NCBI GenBank assembly: GCA_964598885.1
Contig: CAZRES010000039.1
Span: 1-22,716, forward strand
Source of the DNA: SURF-33 sp964598885
GTDB lineage: Bacteria > Desulfobacterota > Desulfobacteria > Desulfobacterales > Desulfosalsimonadaceae
Direction of reading: 5' to 3'
DNA: 22,716 bases
The notes beneath the pieces are model-generated. The model was not told the DNA's origin. It was given only the letters and a program-made list of their open reading frames with translations, and searched no databases. Position numbers and translations under genes: made by a program. Positions 1 through 8,508 of this stretch are shown here, in pieces (the first letter of the stretch is position 1; every line of letters begins with the position of its first letter).

Positions 1-72
1 AAACGCTTAATAAACTTTAAAAGTATATTTTTATTATTTTTTTTGTCAATAAAAATTTAAAAGAAAACGAAA

Positions 73-98
73 ATGCTTTAAATCACCAGAAACAGCAT
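73..98 (-). terminator. Weak possible terminator after the RRM gene
   Basis: Downstream of the RNA-binding protein stop codon, read on the minus strand, a 5-bp stem (AGCAT at 94-98 against ATGCT at 73-77) with a 16-nt loop is followed by a T-rich stretch. The stem is short, so this is only a possible transcription end. The rest of 1-108 is very AT-rich and shows nothing else I can identify. Confidence 0.25.
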
Positions 99-108
99 CG
101 GTGAACGC

Positions 109-381
109 CTAATATCGCGGTCGCCGCTTGGGACGGCTGCTTTTGGGTTTTGCCTGATTGACTTTGATATTCCTGCCTTTTATGGCCGTTCCGTTTAATG
201 CTTTCATGGCTTTATCGGCTTCGGAGTTATCCGGCATGTCCACAAATCCGAATCCCTTGGACTGGCCGGAAAATTTATCGGAAATGATATTGGCGCTTTC
301 GACATTGCCGAAAGCCTCAAACGCTGTTTTCAAATCCTCTCCCGTCACATTAAACGCCAGATTTCCGACATAAATATTCAT
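109..381 (-). CDS. Small single-RRM RNA-binding protein
   Basis: A 90-residue protein made of one RNA recognition motif. RNP2 is IYVGNL (residues 3-8) and RNP1 is KGFGFVDM (42-49), with the usual spacing and aromatic residues, followed by a short basic tail rich in Lys, Arg and Pro (77-90). Proteins of this size and build are the bacterial or cyanobacterial Rbp type, which bind single-stranded RNA and are often cold- or stress-related; the RNA target here is unknown. The start is the ATG at 379-381 because a good AAGGAGA ribosome site lies just upstream (about 388-396) and the RRM begins immediately. The frame is open further upstream to 486, but that part has no RRM character and overlaps a leader with hairpins. 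The gene follows the dsr terminator in the same direction and probably has its own promoter. Confidence 0.9.
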   Translation of the reverse strand: MNIYVGNLAFNVTGEDLKTAFEAFGNVESANIISDKFSGQSKGFGFVDMPDNSEADKAMKALNGTAIKGRNIKVNQAKPKSSRPKRRPRY

Positions 382-420
382 ATAGCAATCTCCTTTGATC
401 AAATGGGGCAAATAAAAAAC

Positions 421-477
421 GCTATCAAAGAAACCGTCCCCATGAATCCATCGATAGCCAAATGCCGGACACCGGCA
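421..477 (-). promoter_or_regulatory. Structured 5' leader of the RRM gene
   Basis: Read on the minus strand, the leader has a perfect 6-bp hairpin with a 3-nt loop (TGCCGG/CCGGCA, 463-477). It is followed by a long-range pair (GCTATC at 453-458 with GATAGC at 421-426) leading into a T6 run. The second element resembles a weak terminator or attenuator ahead of the start codon at 381. Control of translation or termination by temperature or by the RRM protein itself is possible; that is inference. The remainder of the gene-free stretch 382-697 holds the promoter at 491-520 and the dsr terminator at 624-657. Confidence 0.4.
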
Positions 478-490
478 GTTAATCATTTAT

Positions 491-520
491 ATTGTATCAG
501 ATAATTCTATTCTGTGCCAG
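491..520 (-). promoter_or_regulatory. Possible sigma70 promoter for the RRM gene
   Basis: On the minus strand, CTGGCA (515-520, 4/6 match to the -35 consensus) is followed after 18 nt by TACAAT (491-496, 5/6 match to the -10). Transcription would start near 484, giving a leader of about 100 nt that begins just before the TGCCGG hairpin. Confidence 0.45.
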
Positions 521-623
521 CCTCCTGAATCCGTTTACTCCTTTATGCGGTTAACCGGTTTTTCGCTTCTCACCCAATCATCCTTGCTTTAAATATTCAA
601 TAACCGCCATGCGCGCATGAAGC

Positions 624-657
624 AAAAAGGGGGTTTTCCATAAGGACTACCCCCTTT
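624..657 (-). terminator. Rho-independent terminator of the dsr operon
   Basis: A perfect 9-bp stem (AAAGGGGGT at 626-634 against ACCCCCTTT at 649-657) with a 14-nt loop, about 40 nt past the dsrP stop codon. On the minus strand the 3' arm runs into five T residues, which fits an intrinsic terminator in that direction. The plus-strand side has no T run after the stem. Confidence 0.8.
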
Positions 658-697
658 CCAACGAATTCGAGAATTTGATCCCGATTCCAGCCCGGAA

Positions 698-1855
698 TCA
701 GGCCGCAACTTCTTCCTTGACGCTGATGGCGACCTTATAAAGAATCGTTAAAATCAAAAAGCCGGTGGCATAAACGCCCAGAGTAATCATAATTTCCGGA
801 AACGTCGGGATGTATTCCTGAACATGGTGAAGCGGGTTGGGAACAAATCCGCCGGAGATCATACCGAGCCCCTTGTCGATCCAGGTTCCGATAAAAACGA
901 ATACGCAGGCGGCCGCCAGCACCATTTCATTGCGTCGGGCGCTGGGAAACAGCAGTATCGCAATGGCGGATAGCATCAAAAACATGGAGGCCCACATCCA
1001 GGGCACCAGTGCGTTATAGCCCTTGAGACCGACAAACAGATAAATGAAATGATCCATATGCTCGGGGTTCTGGCTGTAGAAAACCACGAACACTTCGCAC
1101 AGAAAAAAGAAGACATTAACAATGATCGCATACGTTACGATTTTGGCAAGGGTCTGAATTTGTTCCCGGCCTGGATCGAAATTCGTCAGTTTGCGCACCA
1201 GCAGACACAGAAGAATCAGAAATGCCGGGCCGGCGGCAAAGGCCGATGCCAGAAACCGGGGCGCCAGGATGGCCGTCAGCCAGAATCCTCTTCCCGGCAG
1301 ACCACTGTAAAGAAAAGCGGTGACCGTATGAATGCTGACGGCCCATGGTATGGACAGATAGATAAGAGGCTTGACCCACTGGGCCGGAGGAACCGAATTC
1401 CGCTCGGCATCCATGACATTCCAGCCGATGACGATATTTAAAACCAGATAGCCGTTGAGCACGATCATATCCCAGAACAACATGGAGTTCGGCGTCGGAT
1501 ACAGCAGCACATTGAGCAACCGCATGGGCATTCCGAGATCCACGACAATAAAAAGCAGACACATGATCACCGACGATACCGCCAGAAACTCCCCCAGCAG
1601 CATGATCCGGCCGAATTTCTTGTAATCATGAAGATAGTAGGGGATCACAAGCATAACCGCCGAGGCCGCGACTCCCACCAGAAAGGTAAACTGGGCAATG
1701 TAAAACCCCCAGGACACGTCCCGGCTCAAACCGGTAATTCCCAGGCCCACATTCAACTGGCGCAGGTAAAAACCAAACCCCACGCCGATGACGCCCAGCA
1801 GAAAAAAGAGCCAAATCCAGTATTTTTTTGATCCATCTAAAGCCCGTTCAAGCAT
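698..1855 (-). CDS. dsrP: DsrP, NrfD-type membrane subunit of the DsrMKJOP complex
   Basis: A 385-residue, highly hydrophobic protein with about ten membrane segments, of the NrfD/PsrC/HybB family. In this family the subunit sits in the inner membrane, exchanges electrons with the quinone pool and passes them to a periplasmic iron-sulfur partner, here DsrO. It is the last gene of the operon and is followed by a strong terminator. I chose the ATG at 1853-1855 because GAGG lies 5 nt upstream. A GTG at 1859-1861 in the same frame would add two residues but sits inside that ribosome site. The start lies 7 nt after the dsrO stop, so the two are probably translated together. The identity rests on the family appearance plus its place after dsrO. 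Confidence 0.93.
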   Translation of the reverse strand: MLERALDGSKKYWIWLFFLLGVIGVGFGFYLRQLNVGLGITGLSRDVSWGFYIAQFTFLVGVAASAVMLVIPYYLHDYKKFGRIMLLGEFLAVSSVIMCLLFIVVDLGMPMRLLNVLLYPTPNSMLFWDMIVLNGYLVLNIVIGWNVMDAERNSVPPAQWVKPLIYLSIPWAVSIHTVTAFLYSGLPGRGFWLTAILAPRFLASAFAAGPAFLILLCLLVRKLTNFDPGREQIQTLAKIVTYAIIVNVFFFLCEVFVVFYSQNPEHMDHFIYLFVGLKGYNALVPWMWASMFLMLSAIAILLFPSARRNEMVLAAACVFVFIGTWIDKGLGMISGGFVPNPLHHVQEYIPTFPEIMITLGVYATGFLILTILYKVAISVKEEVAA

Positions 1856-1862
1856 AACCACC

Positions 1863-2687
1863 TCATACTATGTAATATATCGATGGGTTCGTACCCAGAC
1901 TCTGTTTTCGGCGGATGGCGTAATTGTCTTTCAACAGTTGTCTGACTTCCGAATTCGGGTCGGAAAGATCGCCAAAAACCAGAGCGCCATCTGAAGCTTC
2001 CACGCAAGCCGGCTGCTTGCCGACCGCCAGTCGTTCCTCACAGAAGTTGCACTTTTCAACAACACCTTTCATGCGGGTCGGGTATTCCTTATTTTCATTC
2101 TCGATGGCCGGCCGGGGATCCCTGAAATTGAAGCTTCGGGAACCATACGGACAACCGGCCATGCAGAAGCGGCAACCGATGCACCGGTGAAAATCCATCA
2201 TTACGATGCCGTCTTCCCGTTTGAACGTCGCTTTCGTGGGACAAACGCGAACACAGGGAGGATTATCGCAATGATTGCAAAGGGTAGGAATGGGCAGATT
2301 TTTCAACCGTTCCGCCAGAAAATCGTCCGCCTTTTGCGGGAACACATGATCATATGTTTCATTCCATATCCATTTGATTTCATGGCGGGTATTGGCAGAG
2401 GAATCCCAGGACTCGCTTGCGTCGGAAAAATCCGGAACATTGTGGGCCTCATGACAGGCCTTCACTATTTTTTTCGCGATCCTGTTATTGATTTTTCGTG
2501 TGTCAATAACCATTCCCCAGCGAACTGCCGTCAGCGCTTCTTCGGGTAAGGCATAGGGATCGGCAGTAGCATCACCTGCGGCAGCTCCGGCGGTTTCCGT
2601 TTTTAAAATATTTAACGCGGAAAGGCTTGAAAGCCCGAGGGCGGATACGCCGGCGAATTTCAAAAATTTTCTTCTGGTGTTTTCCAT
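1863..2687 (-). CDS. dsrO: DsrO, Tat-exported periplasmic ferredoxin subunit
   Basis: A 274-residue protein with an N-terminal twin-arginine signal (RRKFLKF, residues 5-11) followed by a hydrophobic stretch, so it is probably exported folded to the periplasm. The body is an NrfC/DmsB-like iron-sulfur protein. Cys137, 140, 145 and 149 and Cys169, 172, 175 and 179 form two complete motifs. A further motif has Cys213, 216 and 228, then Ser232 where the fourth Cys is expected. Near the N-terminus only Cys78 (ACHEAHNVP) remains of the first motif. This suggests three clusters, not four. The ATG at 2685-2687 shares one base with the dsrJ stop (TGATG) and has GGAGGTG upstream. A start 13 codons earlier is possible but would bury the Tat signal. 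DsrO is expected to carry electrons between DsrP and DsrJ. Confidence 0.95.
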   Translation of the reverse strand: MENTRRKFLKFAGVSALGLSSLSALNILKTETAGAAAGDATADPYALPEEALTAVRWGMVIDTRKINNRIAKKIVKACHEAHNVPDFSDASESWDSSANTRHEIKWIWNETYDHVFPQKADDFLAERLKNLPIPTLCNHCDNPPCVRVCPTKATFKREDGIVMMDFHRCIGCRFCMAGCPYGSRSFNFRDPRPAIENENKEYPTRMKGVVEKCNFCEERLAVGKQPACVEASDGALVFGDLSDPNSEVRQLLKDNYAIRRKQSLGTNPSIYYIV

Positions 2688-3065
2688 CACTTTGTCACCT
2701 CCGGGTATGTGTGACAGTCCCAGCAATAGGGATCCACCGCTGTGTATTCATGGCATTTATCGCAAAAATCAGCTTTATTGGAATGGCAGTCCATACACGT
2801 GTTGGAAAGGCTTGCGTTATAGGTTTTTCCTTCCTTTCCGGTATAAACCCGCAGATCATCGCGGACTACCTTGTCTCTCCACTCATCGAGGATCTGCATG
2901 TGCTCTCGGCGCATGAACTCCGCATCCTCAACGCAAATTTCGGCTTCTTTGGCCTTTTCCGTTAAAATCAGTTCCGGGGCCGATGAGGCGGAGCCGAGAT
3001 TGTACCAGAACGGAAACGTCAGCACCGCAAAAAAAACAACCAGCCCGATGATGATATAAGGTTTA

Positions 3066-3073
<8 letters not shown>
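2687..3073 (-). CDS. dsrJ: DsrJ, membrane-anchored triheme cytochrome c
   Basis: A 128-residue protein with an N-terminal membrane anchor (about residues 6-24) and a periplasmic part carrying three heme c sites: CMDCH (93-97), CDKCH (104-108) and CWDCH (117-121). Cys47, in the segment EICVEDAEF, matches the conserved Cys that was shown in Allochromatium vinosum DsrJ to serve as an unusual distal ligand in a His/Cys-coordinated heme. DsrJ is the periplasmic redox subunit of DsrMKJOP; its partner in sulfate reducers is not settled. The ATG at 3071-3073 overlaps the end of dsrK by 8 nt, and the stop overlaps the dsrO start, so translation is probably coupled. The length is normal for the family. 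Confidence 0.96.
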
Positions 3074-4685
<1,612 letters not shown>

Positions 4686-4687
4686 AA

Positions 4688-5686
4688 TTACTCCTTTTCC
4701 ACAGGCAGACCTGCTTCTATCATTTTATCCCTGAAGTCATCCTCATATTCTTCATAGGTATGAACTTTTACAGGGTAATTCCACGGATTGACATGGCGTT
4801 TCGCCCGATTTGTATTGGCGAGATTGCGCGTGGGACTCAAAAAGACGCCGCCCATATGCATCAGCTTGCTGAAAGGAATATACGCCACAAGAATACTCAC
4901 CAGAAAAAGATGGGCGTAAAAAATACCACCAATGGGAATTTCGGGAATGGTGGGATTAAACGACGCCAGGCCCATGGCCAGTTCCTTGGCGCTGACCACG
5001 TCGACCTTGGCGAAATATCGCATGACAATGCCGGTAAAAGCGATGCCGATGATCAGAAACAGGGGAAAATAGTCCGCGGCCCTTGAAATATAATTCAGTC
5101 TGGGAAGCAATACCCGCCGCAGCAGCAGCAGGGTCGCCATTGCAAACAAAACAACGCCGGACTGATACACCACCGGAAGACCGACCTGAAAAATAGAATC
5201 CACTTTATCGATAAGCGATACCAACACGGGGACTGGATCCATAAAAAACCGCAAATGCCGGATAACGACCACGAGAAAAGCATAATGAAAAAGGATGGCA
5301 AACAACCACAACCAGATCACCCACTTATAGGACAACCGCTCACCGACGATTTCCACGCGGCTGTTGCGAAACAGGGATCGGAAAAGTAAAACTTCCAACA
5401 GCATCCGCCCGATCACTCCAAACGTGCTGTTGGGATTGTCAATCGGAGATGCCTTGATCCAGTCCAGGGATTTCTGCTGACCGGCTGTGGTGGGAATGCG
5501 AAACGGTACCGGTGACTTGGCCCAGTCCCAAATACGGTTGGCAAAACCAACAATAAAAATCAAAAGGGCCAGATAGGGTATCACCACGCCGAAAAGCCAT
5601 GCCAACCCTGCCCCTTCGGTCCCCGCATACGCAATCAACCCCAGGATGATTACCGCCAGAAGGGAATACAAATAATCTACATTCAT
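4688..5686 (-). CDS. dsrM: DsrM, NarI-like cytochrome b subunit
   Basis: A 332-residue membrane protein of the nitrate reductase gamma (NarI) type. It has hydrophobic segments near residues 5-22, 28-48, 123-146, 171-190, 207-225 and 254-275. Four histidines in two membrane regions (His134, His144, His259, His277) are placed as ligands for two b hemes. It probably oxidises menaquinol and passes electrons to DsrK. The ATG at 5684-5686 has AGAGGTG about 7 nt upstream. The frame stays open to 5764, but the extra 26 residues are polar, have no family match and would overlap the preceding gene. The C-terminal tail after residue 280 is hydrophilic and probably cytoplasmic, next to DsrK. Confidence 0.95.
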   Translation of the reverse strand: MNVDYLYSLLAVIILGLIAYAGTEGAGLAWLFGVVIPYLALLIFIVGFANRIWDWAKSPVPFRIPTTAGQQKSLDWIKASPIDNPNSTFGVIGRMLLEVLLFRSLFRNSRVEIVGERLSYKWVIWLWLFAILFHYAFLVVVIRHLRFFMDPVPVLVSLIDKVDSIFQVGLPVVYQSGVVLFAMATLLLLRRVLLPRLNYISRAADYFPLFLIIGIAFTGIVMRYFAKVDVVSAKELAMGLASFNPTIPEIPIGGIFYAHLFLVSILVAYIPFSKLMHMGGVFLSPTRNLANTNRAKRHVNPWNYPVKVHTYEEYEDDFRDKMIEAGLPVEKE

Positions 5687-5724
5687 GGGCACACACCTCT
5701 TTCTGCTAGATTTCAACAAATGGA

Positions 5725-6261
5725 TCAGCGGATGATTTCCAAACCCGCTTCCGGTATTTCGCACATCAGGTTTTTCTTGATGAGCAATTGCCGGACATTC
5801 TTTTTTGCTTCATTGATTCTCAATGTGTAAACGGTATCCTTGCAAGACATATATATATCAAGAGCTGTCAGCATGATCGCATCGATGTTGGCATCGATGT
5901 CTTCCATATATCGGCGGCCTTCTTCTGTTTTCAGCAGAGATGGGATTTCTTTCCGGATAAGGGGTTTGAATTCAAAAATAAAAGAAAGGGCCTGGGAAAT
6001 CGAAAATTCCTGTACGGCCCGGATACGGACGATGGGTTCTATGGCGTCTTTTACATGATCCCTGTTTAGCATCCGATGAAGCACGATTTCGGTCAACTGG
6101 TCTATGCTTCTTTTTATCGTATTGCCCACCGGATTGGCGAACGCATCCTTGGTTTTTGCTAAAAATATTTTGGCTTCCGCCGGATAGGTATCGATGATCA
6201 CCGAAAACCATTTTTTGGCCAATCGCTGTTTTATCGCCGGTGTAATGATTTGTTTGTCCAC
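5725..6261 (-). CDS. RsbRD N-terminal-domain protein, putative dsr-linked sensor
   Basis: A 178-residue soluble protein, all predicted helical, resembling the N-terminal domain of the stressosome proteins RsbR/RsbRD (a non-heme-globin-like sensor fold). Characteristic segments are RLAKKWFSVIIDTYP (14-28), DAFANPVG (39-46) and EPIVRIRAVQEFSISQALSF. It has no STAS domain, which in true RsbR proteins passes the signal on. It is the first gene after the dsr promoter and lies 38 nt upstream of dsrM, so it is co-transcribed with dsrMKJOP. From memory, similar genes precede dsrMKJOP in other Desulfobacterota. The start appears to be GTG at 6259-6261 with a poor ribosome site, so the exact start is uncertain. 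A regulatory or assembly role is inference. Confidence 0.75.
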   Translation of the reverse strand: MDKQIITPAIKQRLAKKWFSVIIDTYPAEAKIFLAKTKDAFANPVGNTIKRSIDQLTEIVLHRMLNRDHVKDAIEPIVRIRAVQEFSISQALSFIFEFKPLIRKEIPSLLKTEEGRRYMEDIDANIDAIMLTALDIYMSCKDTVYTLRINEAKKNVRQLLIKKNLMCEIPEAGLEIIR

Positions 6262-6386
6262 TATATTTTATTTCTTTTTATCTTAATAGGTTAAATAAAA
6301 ATCAAAACCAACCCTCCCACCGGGAAAATTGCCATAACGCGCTAATTTTTTTGATTTTTTTCAATATATAGCTATAAAGGAGACTT

Positions 6387-6414
6387 TTTATATTAATTAC
6401 GCCAACAATGTCAA
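6387..6414 (-). promoter_or_regulatory. Strong sigma70-type promoter of the dsr operon
   Basis: On the minus strand, a perfect TTGACA (6409-6414) is followed after 16 nt by TATAAA (6387-6392). Transcription would start near 6380, giving a leader of about 120 nt before the first gene. Part of the leader is GC-rich (around 6311-6325) within otherwise AT-rich DNA. No obvious operator was seen. Confidence 0.6.
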
Positions 6415-6445
6415 GATGATTCTGGCCATTGAAAATTAAAATCCA

Positions 6446-6474
6446 TTGATTCCTTTCCATTTTACTGATATATT
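6446..6474 (+). promoter_or_regulatory. Promoter of asnS
   Basis: TTGATT (6446-6451) and TATATT (6469-6474) are separated by exactly 17 nt. The promoter is back to back with the dsr promoter, the two -35 boxes being 31 nt apart. Transcription would start near 6481, leaving about 40 nt of leader with no strong ribosome site. Confidence 0.5.
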
Positions 6475-6520
6475 TTATTTTATATAAAATTACTAACATT
6501 TTGAGTTTTATGGTTTTTTA

Positions 6521-7903
6521 ATGGATCGAATTCCCATAAAAATGCTTCTGGCATCTAACCGGCCGATGGCTTCCCTCCGCATCAGCGGATGGATCCGAAC
6601 CCGCCGGGACTCCAAAACTTTTTCTTTTATCGAAATAAATGATGGATCCTGCCGTAGCAACATTCAGGTTATTGTCGATGACAATGTGGCCAATTACGAG
6701 GCTGTAAAAAAACTTTCCACCGGTTCAGCGGTTACGGTCTTCGGCGCCCTGCGGGAATCCCCGGGAAAAGGACAGCAATGGGAAATTGCCGCATCTGCGG
6801 TTGAAATTCATGGTGCGGCGCCTGATACTTATCCGTTACAGAAAAAGCGTCATTCCGACGATTTTTTACGCGCCATCTGCCATTTACGACCCCGGACCAA
6901 CAAATTCGGTTCTGTTTTTCGGATCCGCTCCGAACTGCATTTCGCGGTTCATCAATTTTTCAAGGATCAGGGGTTTTTTTATATCCATACGCCAATTTTA
7001 ACCGGATCGGATTGTGAAGGCGCCGGTCAACTTTTCAAAGTAACGTCTCTGGATTTAACGAATCCCCCGCAAACCGCCGGCAAAACAGATTATCAATATG
7101 ATTTTTTTAAACAGCCCGCTTTCCTGACCGTATCCGGACAGCTGGAAGCGGAAATGCTGGCACTGGCCCTTGGCAACGTCTATACGTTCGGACCGACATT
7201 TCGAGCGGAAAATTCAAATACCAACCGGCATATGGCGGAATTCTGGATGGTTGAACCGGAGATGGCGTTTTGCGACCTGGAACAAAACATGACCCATGCC
7301 GAATCCCTGGTCCGCCATCTAACCCGTTATGCCCTGACCCATTGCGCCGATGATCTGGAATTGTTTGCCACATATGTGGATAAAACATTGATCCGGACGT
7401 TAAATCACATCGTTTCCAGTGAGTTTATCCGCATTACATACACTGAAGCTGTTGCTATTCTGAAAAAATCAAAAAAATCGTTTCAGTATGACATCGCCTT
7501 TGGCTCCGACCTGCAAACCGAGCACGAACGGTATTTATGCGAAAATCATTTTGACGGCCCGCTCATCATTTATAATTACCCGAAAACCGTTAAACCGTTT
7601 TATATGCGGGTCAATGAAGACGATAAAACGGTTGGCGCCATGGATGTGATTGTGCCGCGCGTCGGTGAGATTATCGGCGGCAGCCAGCGGGAGGAACGCC
7701 CGGAAGTCCTGGCCCGGCGGATGACGGAAACCGGATTATCGCCCGCTGATTACTGGTGGTATCTTGATTCGAGACAATACGGCAGCGCTCCGCACAGTGG
7801 ATATGGTCTTGGATTTGACCGGTTGATCATGTTTATTACCGGTGTTTCCAATATCCGGGACACCATTCCGTTTCCCCGCACTCCCGGGCATATTGATTTT
7901 TAA
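6521..7903 (+). CDS. asnS: Asparaginyl-tRNA synthetase
   Basis: A 460-residue class IIb aminoacyl-tRNA synthetase that charges tRNA-Asn with asparagine in the cytoplasm. An OB-fold anticodon-binding domain (about 17-100, with ISGWIRTRRDSK) is followed by the catalytic domain. Class II motif 2 is FRAENSNTNRHMAEFWMVEP, and motif 3 is GYGLGFDRLIMF near the C-terminus. Where many AsnRS have GLGFERL this one has GLGFDRL, a mild change. The overall length matches the family (about 466 in E. coli) and the Asn-type motif 2 (NTNRHMAEFW) argues against AspRS. The ribosome site at the ATG (6521) is weak; an ATG at 6542 is possible but would trim the start of the OB fold. The gene is monocistronic and convergent with the small membrane protein gene. 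Confidence 0.95.
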   Translation: MDRIPIKMLLASNRPMASLRISGWIRTRRDSKTFSFIEINDGSCRSNIQVIVDDNVANYEAVKKLSTGSAVTVFGALRESPGKGQQWEIAASAVEIHGAAPDTYPLQKKRHSDDFLRAICHLRPRTNKFGSVFRIRSELHFAVHQFFKDQGFFYIHTPILTGSDCEGAGQLFKVTSLDLTNPPQTAGKTDYQYDFFKQPAFLTVSGQLEAEMLALALGNVYTFGPTFRAENSNTNRHMAEFWMVEPEMAFCDLEQNMTHAESLVRHLTRYALTHCADDLELFATYVDKTLIRTLNHIVSSEFIRITYTEAVAILKKSKKSFQYDIAFGSDLQTEHERYLCENHFDGPLIIYNYPKTVKPFYMRVNEDDKTVGAMDVIVPRVGEIIGGSQREERPEVLARRMTETGLSPADYWWYLDSRQYGSAPHSGYGLGFDRLIMFITGVSNIRDTIPFPRTPGHIDF

Positions 7904-7936
7904 ATCGTTATTAAAAGGAAAAGATATGATATACAG

Positions 7937-8215
7937 CTAACGATCTTCCTTATTATTATGTTCATCCAGATCTTTTGCCATCAGTCGATATACATTTTTC
8001 ATGCGAAGCACCAGGCCGATAAGAATTACCGCGCTGATCAAGATGATCAGATTGGATGAAAAAAACGTCAGAATAAAAAAATAGGGATTATCCAGATGGT
8101 ACGCCTGAATACATAACTGGATACCGAAAAGCAGAAAAAAAACCGCCATGAGCACCAGTACCGTCTGAACGGTCCACCATATGATGGGCCTATAAAAAAA
8201 ATTCTTTAAATTCAA
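7937..8215 (-). CDS. Small two-helix membrane protein, function unknown
   Basis: A 92-residue protein with two hydrophobic segments (about residues 10-33 and 44-68) separated by a short loop (AYHLDNPY), and a charged C-terminal tail (KDLDEHNNKEDR). I do not recognise a family. The start seems to be a TTG at 8213-8215 with a GGAAA ribosome-like site about 6 nt upstream. An overlapping ATG in another frame stops after four codons, so TTG is the best choice. It converges with asnS and no terminator is obvious between them. The gene is plausible because of its clean transmembrane pattern and AT-rich flanks, but it could be a chance reading frame. Confidence 0.6.
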   Translation of the reverse strand: MNLKNFFYRPIIWWTVQTVLVLMAVFFLLFGIQLCIQAYHLDNPYFFILTFFSSNLIILISAVILIGLVLRMKNVYRLMAKDLDEHNNKEDR

Positions 8216-8247
8216 TTGGTTTCCATTTAAATAAATCGATTGGCAAT

Positions 8248-8310
8248 ATCCTTGGCGGTGACTGTCAAGGATGTCAAAAAGACCGTTTTTTCATATTGCT
8301 ATTTTGTCAA
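8248..8310. repeat. Inverted repeat and TGTCAA repeats upstream of dnaN
   Basis: A perfect 7-bp inverted repeat (ATCCTTG at 8248-8254, CAAGGAT at 8266-8272, 11-nt spacer) overlaps two of three copies of TGTCAA (8263-8268, 8272-8277, 8305-8310). It lies between the small membrane protein gene and dnaN. It might be an operator or chance; no recognised binding motif was matched. Confidence 0.3.
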
Positions 8311-8413
8311 TAACCACATAATTTTTAACAATCGCAACAAACCTGTCGAAACAAACCGGTTTCCAGTGGTGATATCAACACGATTTTGTTTCTTTTTTTT
8401 AATAAAATCGTTA

Positions 8414-8442
8414 TTGAAATCAGCACATTAAATTTTTATTAT
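8414..8442 (+). promoter_or_regulatory. Promoter of dnaN-gyrB
   Basis: TTGAAA (8414-8419) is followed after 17 nt by TATTAT (8437-8442), with an overlapping TATAAT at 8440-8445. Transcription would start about 60 nt ahead of dnaN. The surrounding 8390-8500 is extremely AT-rich. Confidence 0.45.
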
Positions 8443-8508
8443 AATTATGAACATTCCTTTATATTATTACTGTTCTTTTAATATATAAAATAAAAAATTG
8501 AGGCTGCC

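Noticed and set aside
382..486. Upstream extension of the RRM gene frame to 486
   Set aside because: The added 35 residues have no RRM character, lie over leader hairpins and ignore the good ribosome site just ahead of 381.
6302..6499. 65-codon minus-strand frame between the dsr and asnS genes
   Set aside because: It lies over both promoters in AT-rich DNA and has no ribosome site or recognisable product.
7904..7944. Inverted repeat ATCGTTA/TAACGAT between asnS and the small membrane gene
   Set aside because: The loop is 27 nt and the stem only 7 bp with low GC and no clean T run, so it is not a convincing terminator.
8300..8320. Possible DnaA box (ATAACCACA) near 8311
   Set aside because: It has two mismatches to TTATCCACA and stands alone; no cluster of boxes supports an origin.
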